Assembly (NCBI GenBank): GCA_038521865.1
Contig: JBCBKO010000001.1
Location: 806,001-870,000, forward strand
Reading direction: 5' to 3'
Length of the DNA stretch: 64,000 nucleotides
DNA from: CALBPI01 sp038521865
GTDB taxonomy: Bacteria > Pseudomonadota > Gammaproteobacteria > Steroidobacterales > Woeseiaceae
Shown here piece after piece: positions 60,464-64,000 of this stretch; position 1 is the first letter of the stretch, and each line of letters opens with the position of its first letter. A program made the position numbers and the translations under genes. The notes under the pieces were generated by a model, which saw nothing but the letters and a program-made list of their open reading frames with translations, searched no databases and was not told the origin of the DNA.

Positions 60464-61357
60464 ATGGTCGAGCAATCGCACAGCTTTAGCCTTTGGAGGC
60501 GATGCGTCGCGCTATGGCGTTTGATGCTCATCGCCGGATTCACGCTGTCGATCGTAATTACCCTGTCGAGCGGACGCGCGTTGCTGCAACCCTGGCCGAG
60601 TCGGCGTCGAGCATGGCGCTCTGCGCACTTCTCCATCTGGGCACGTGGCGTTATTGCGCTCATCGGTGGGCGTGTGGTCTGGCACGGAACGCCCCCCGAA
60701 GCGCCATTCTTTCTCGCGAGCAATCACCTCGGTTATCTCGACATCGTCGTTCTGGCGCAAAAGCTGCCGGCAGTTTTTGTGTCGAAAGCAGACGTCAAGC
60801 ACTGGCCGGTGATCGGCATGCTGACCAGACTCGCTGACACGCTCTACATCAACCGCGAGCGCCACCGGGATATCCCTCGCGCGAACGCAACGATTCGCGA
60901 GGCCTTGGAGCGCGGCGACGGCGTCGTCCTGTTCCCGGAAGGCACGAGCTCTGAATCCGACTTTGTTTTACCGATCCGACCTTCCCTTCTCGAGATGCCT
61001 GCGCGGCATAACTACCCGGTCAACACGGCAGCGATTTACTTCGAAACCCACGCCGGCGATCCTCACGCGCATCGCGCAATCTGCTATTACGGCGATATGG
61101 CTTTCGCGCCGCATGTATGGAGATTAATGCATCTGCGCGGGTTCACCGCGACGGTCCGCTTTTCACACAATGAGCAACTTGCGACAGATCGCAAAGAATT
61201 AGCGCTTAAGGTACGTGAGGATATACACGCACTGCAGCTCCAGAACTTTCCCGACGCGGCGACAATCGAATCTGGAGACATCCCAAGATCGGCTAACGAC
61301 GCACTGAAAATTCATGAACAACACCAGGACCACGACCATGATCGCGCTGCACGCTGA
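60464..61357 (+). CDS. olsA: OlsA-like O-acyltransferase (PlsC family)
   Basis: The 297-residue acyltransferase has a membrane segment at about 14-36, the NHxxxxD motif as NHLGYLD, YINRERHRD and FPEGTSSES. With the upstream OlsB-like enzyme it should add the second acyl chain to make ornithine lipid. The C-terminus ends in a His/Asp/Glu-rich run (HEQHQDHDHD). Its last 20 bases overlap the DinB-like gene when that starts at 61338. It differs clearly from the PlsC-like protein at 9179. Confidence 0.87.
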   Translation: MVEQSHSFSLWRRCVALWRLMLIAGFTLSIVITLSSGRALLQPWPSRRRAWRSAHFSIWARGVIALIGGRVVWHGTPPEAPFFLASNHLGYLDIVVLAQKLPAVFVSKADVKHWPVIGMLTRLADTLYINRERHRDIPRANATIREALERGDGVVLFPEGTSSESDFVLPIRPSLLEMPARHNYPVNTAAIYFETHAGDPHAHRAICYYGDMAFAPHVWRLMHLRGFTATVRFSHNEQLATDRKELALKVREDIHALQLQNFPDAATIESGDIPRSANDALKIHEQHQDHDHDRAAR

Positions 61358-61844
61358 CAACATTGCTGGACTGCGACGTCTGCGTGACGTTGTCGCTCAA
61401 ATGACGGCAAAGCAATACACAGCCTCAGTGAGCCCCTGCGATAGTGGCATTGGTGCACATGTACGCCATGTCCTGGATCACTACGATGCACTGTGGATTG
61501 GTCTGGAGCGCGGGCATATCAATTACGACGAACGTCAACGCGATCCTCGGACCGAACAGGATGTCGATTACGCATTGCAACGGATCGACGATCAAGTCGA
61601 CCGACTGGGTAAACTTCAAAACGTCGATCCGGCACTCGCGTTGACGGTGTGCATGGATTGCGGCTCGACACAAAGCACAGAGGTTGCAGCACCGACGTCA
61701 TTGCAACGAGAGCTTCAGTTCCTGGCGAGCCATACCGTACATCATGACGCGTTGATCGCTGCCGCAGCTGCCCAGCTTTCGCTGACCACCACCGCTGACT
61801 TTGGAGTAGCGCCCTCGACCCTGCGCCACGCAAGCGGCACCTGA
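61338..61844 (+). CDS. DinB-like four-helix protein
   Basis: The 168-residue protein has three His-containing motifs placed as in DinB/YfiT metal-binding proteins: HVRHVLDHYDALW at about 44-56 and HTVHHDALIAA near 133. These are probable metal ligands for a thiol-dependent transferase-type fold. ATG at 61338 follows AGGACC and overlaps olsA by 20 nt. An ATG at 61314 is an alternative. Its function is unknown. Its position between olsBA and the large fusion gene suggests a single transcription unit. Confidence 0.72.
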   Translation: MIALHADNIAGLRRLRDVVAQMTAKQYTASVSPCDSGIGAHVRHVLDHYDALWIGLERGHINYDERQRDPRTEQDVDYALQRIDDQVDRLGKLQNVDPALALTVCMDCGSTQSTEVAAPTSLQRELQFLASHTVHHDALIAAAAAQLSLTTTADFGVAPSTLRHASGT

Positions 61845-61851
61845 TCACCCG

Positions 61852-64000
61852 ATGCGTCGATTTCTCTGGTTGTGGCTCATACTGCTGCTTGCATCCAATG
61901 GTCTGCGACTACTTAGCGACAACGCACTTCCCCTTCAATCGGATCAAATTGCCGTACCGCTCGCTGAGCGCGACGGGCGTGTGCTGACGGGCGACACTAT
62001 CGAGGTCGCCGCACGCCGCTATGGTGATCCAACCAAGCCAGCGATATTGCTCCTTCACGGAACACCCGTTGCATCGCCGGCACTACGTTCGCTGGCTGAG
62101 TTACTCGAAAGGGATTTCTATGTCATCTCTCCTGACTTGCCCGGGTTTGGCCGCTCAACACTGAAACTCGCTGACTATTCCAGCATCACACACGGTCACT
62201 ACGTCGCCGACCTGCTCGATGCTATGGACATCGAGTCGGCCCATATCATTGGCTACAGTCAGGGTGGCGCGCCCGCCATTGTCCTCGCCAGCGATTATGC
62301 TGAACGCGTTGAGAGCCTGACGCTACTAGCCGCAATCGGTGTGCAGGAGCTGGAGTTGTTCGGCAGCTACCCCGTCAATCATGCCGTGTACGCAGGACAA
62401 CTCGCTCTGATCAATGCCTGCGAGTGGCTCTTGCCACACTTCGGTTTCCTCGACGGTGCGATCCTCGGGCGTGGCTATGCAAAAAATCTTGTCGATACCG
62501 ATCAGCGAGTGCTGCGAGAGAAATTGACTCGCATCGTGGTACCGACGTTGATTGTGCATGGTGAGCGCGACGGGCTAGTGCCATTTGCAGCTGCCGAAGA
62601 ACACTTCAGGCTTGTACCGCAGAGCACACTGGTCGCCGTCGATGCTGGACATGAAATCGGCTACGGAACCCCGGAGCTTGCGACGCCGGCAATTCGGGCA
62701 TTCATCAACCGGGTAAATGCCGGCGAAGAAAATACTCGCGCGACGGCTGATCCGTCACGACTCAAAGCGGCCGAGCTACCCTATGTCGTTGGTGAGCGCG
62801 AACCACTATCGGGATTCCCGCTGGTAGTGCTTGTTCTGGCTATTGTCGTCGCGGCCTACGTCAGCGAAGACCTGACCTGCATCGCATCTGGCTTTCTGGT
62901 CGCGCAAGGCATCTTGTCGTTGCCCATAGCAATTCTCGCCTGCCTCATCGGACTGTTTACGAGCGATGTGGCCCTGTTTTTCGTTGGCCGCTGGTTTGGC
63001 GCGCCTGCAGTGAAGCGACTGGTCAGCGACTCAGCAATCGATCGGGCAACAGACTGGCTTACCCGCCGCGGCCCGCTGGTGATCATCATGAGTCGATTCA
63101 CACCCGGCACCCGACTGCCTACCTATCTGGTTGCGGGGGCGTTACGCATGCCAACGCCGGTGTTCGTGAGTTACTTCGCGCTGGCAACAGTGATCTGGAC
63201 ACCGATCCTGGTTGGCGCCGCCGCGACCTATGGCGCAATTGTTGAACGGTGGTTCGAGGAATATGCGGCGTCGGCCATCTGGTTATTTCTCGGTGGCGCA
63301 TTGTTGTTGGTGTTCGCCGCGCGCATCCTGCCGCCACTGTTCACCTGGCGAGGACGTCGGCTAGCTCTGGGACAGTGGCGCCGAATGACACGTTTCGAGT
63401 ATTGGCCGCGCTGGGCATATTACGCCCCCGTAGTCCTGTTCAACGTTGGGATGGCGCTTCGCTATCGCTCATTGACGCTATTCACGATCGCCAACCCGGC
63501 AATCCCGCTCAGCGGTCTCACTGGTGAATCCAAGTCACAAATTCTCAGTGCGCTTGCTCCCTCAGGGGCTGTGGCCGCATTCACCACGATCGAAGGTGAC
63601 AGGCTTGACACTCGCTTGGACCTAATCCGTGAATTCGTTGCTGCACACGGAGGCTATCCGATCGTAATGAAACCCGATGCGGGTGAGCGTGGTCGAGAAG
63701 TTGAGGTCATACACAGCGATGCGCAGGCTAGCGCTTATCTGAAGAACGCAAATGGGACGATCATTGCGCAACAGATGGTTAGCGGCGAGGAATACGGGGT
63801 CATGTACTGCCGGCTACCGAACGCCGCTACCGGCAGCGTGACCTCAATCGCTCACAAAGGACACACGATCGTTACGGGCGACGGTGCGTCGACGCTTGAG
63901 CAATTAATTCTCGACGACGATCGCGCGGTGAATATGGCACCGTTTTTCCTCAACACGCACTCGCGAGACCTCCAGGGTGTGCCCGCCAACGGCGAGCCCG
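61852..64000 (+). CDS. Alpha/beta-hydrolase + DedA + ATP-grasp fusion protein, C-terminus off the window
   Basis: The frame is open from ATG 61852 to the right edge, 716 codons so far. Residues 1-22 form a signal anchor. Residues 45-292 are an alpha/beta hydrolase with LLLHGTP, nucleophile Ser136 (GYSQGG), Asp240 (HGERDG) and His267 (DAGHE). A hydrophobic DedA/SNARE-associated (VTT) domain runs from about 320 to 490, with SRFTPGTRLPTYLVAGALRM at 414-433 resembling the DedA F/YxRxxPGxR...AG motif. A last hydrophobic and basic linker leads to an ATP-grasp-like region from about 575, with YPIVMKPDAGERG (Lys607) and a continuing fold. It starts 7 nt after the DinB-like gene. I do not know this three-domain architecture as a named family. 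Membrane lipid or peptide-conjugate chemistry is inferred only. Confidence 0.82.
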   Translation, partial: MRRFLWLWLILLLASNGLRLLSDNALPLQSDQIAVPLAERDGRVLTGDTIEVAARRYGDPTKPAILLLHGTPVASPALRSLAELLERDFYVISPDLPGFGRSTLKLADYSSITHGHYVADLLDAMDIESAHIIGYSQGGAPAIVLASDYAERVESLTLLAAIGVQELELFGSYPVNHAVYAGQLALINACEWLLPHFGFLDGAILGRGYAKNLVDTDQRVLREKLTRIVVPTLIVHGERDGLVPFAAAEEHFRLVPQSTLVAVDAGHEIGYGTPELATPAIRAFINRVNAGEENTRATADPSRLKAAELPYVVGEREPLSGFPLVVLVLAIVVAAYVSEDLTCIASGFLVAQGILSLPIAILACLIGLFTSDVALFFVGRWFGAPAVKRLVSDSAIDRATDWLTRRGPLVIIMSRFTPGTRLPTYLVAGALRMPTPVFVSYFALATVIWTPILVGAAATYGAIVERWFEEYAASAIWLFLGGALLLVFAARILPPLFTWRGRRLALGQWRRMTRFEYWPRWAYYAPVVLFNVGMALRYRSLTLFTIANPAIPLSGLTGESKSQILSALAPSGAVAAFTTIEGDRLDTRLDLIREFVAAHGGYPIVMKPDAGERGREVEVIHSDAQASAYLKNANGTIIAQQMVSGEEYGVMYCRLPNAATGSVTSIAHKGHTIVTGDGASTLEQLILDDDRAVNMAPFFLNTHSRDLQGVPANGEP

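Noticed and set aside
1..64000. CRISPR arrays, insertion sequences, rRNA, large repeats
   Set aside because: No regularly spaced repeats, transposase motifs or rRNA-like stretches were recognized by eye. The only notable DNA repeat is the paired tonB 3' regions.

Overview
The window is a dense, ordinary-looking chromosomal segment of a proteobacterium, most likely a gammaproteobacterium. It has E. coli-type XerD, GlnRS, TypA, ABC-F Uup and the queA-tgt-yajC-secD order, together with an Azotobacter-type 7Fe ferredoxin, a giant NAD-glutamate dehydrogenase and a TonB2-type energy module led by a DUF3450 gene. I cannot place it to genus. No insertion sequence, prophage, CRISPR array or rRNA is visible. 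One tRNA (Leu, anticodon CAA) is present. No stretch longer than about 300 bases lacks a gene. The longest gaps (about 180 to 260 bases) are at 16073-16335, 59439-59642, 48149-48332, 8994-9178 and 41305-41484, and they hold only promoter or dyad candidates.

Layout. 1-3764 (minus): queA, tgt, yajC and secD (truncated by the window edge), for queuosine tRNA modification and Sec translocation. 3860-6027 (minus): ECF sigma factor, membrane anti-sigma-like protein and a double-PDZ periplasmic protein. 6138-9922: tRNA-Leu, Nudix hydrolase, 7Fe ferredoxin, DsbC-like isomerase, XerD and a PlsC-type acyltransferase. 9957-16072 (minus): an eight-gene energy-transduction operon (DUF3450, long ExbB/TolQ, ExbB, ExbD, ExbD, TonB, TonB, TPR). 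16336-19991: thiolase, HSD10-like dehydrogenase and ETF-ubiquinone oxidoreductase for acyl-CoA oxidation. 20098-28818: ZapE-like ATPase, MarR regulator, tryptophan dioxygenase, NAD-glutamate dehydrogenase, phosphoglycerate mutase and gamma-carbonic anhydrase. 28825-35480: thioesterase II, a DUF1499 protein, a compact operon of acyl-CoA ligase, 63-residue membrane protein, SDR and Mpo1-like protein, then Uup. 35532-37834: nitrilase coupled to an inositol-phosphatase-like protein, and a MaoC protein. 37908-41304: molybdenum cofactor genes (mocA-like gene convergent with moaA-moaC-mobA-moaD-moaE). 41485-43828: two adjacent acyl-CoA dehydrogenases. 43848-48148: glnS, a Fur/Zur regulator and thrS. 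48333-52570: an 844-residue receiver/TonB hybrid, XdhC and a zeta GST. 52567-59438: MFS transporter, typA, gamma-glutamyltransferase, CurA-like reductase and a TSUP permease. 59643-64000: an ornithine-lipid-type olsB-olsA pair, a DinB-like protein and a very large alpha/beta-hydrolase + DedA + ATP-grasp fusion that runs off the right edge.

Themes. Fatty-acid and acyl-CoA metabolism recurs (thiolase, HSD10, ETF-QO, TesB, ligase, SDR, Mpo1, MaoC, two ACADs), as do membrane lipid synthesis (two PlsC-like proteins, OlsB) and TonB-style envelope energization (operon plus the receiver/TonB hybrid). The strongest candidates for undescribed biology are the three-domain fusion at 61852-64000, the pseudo-receiver/receiver/TonB protein at 48333-50867, the ligase/SDR/Mpo1 operon at 30569-33497 and the sigma/anti-sigma/PDZ cassette. 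All functions are inferred from sequence motifs read by eye. No database search was possible.
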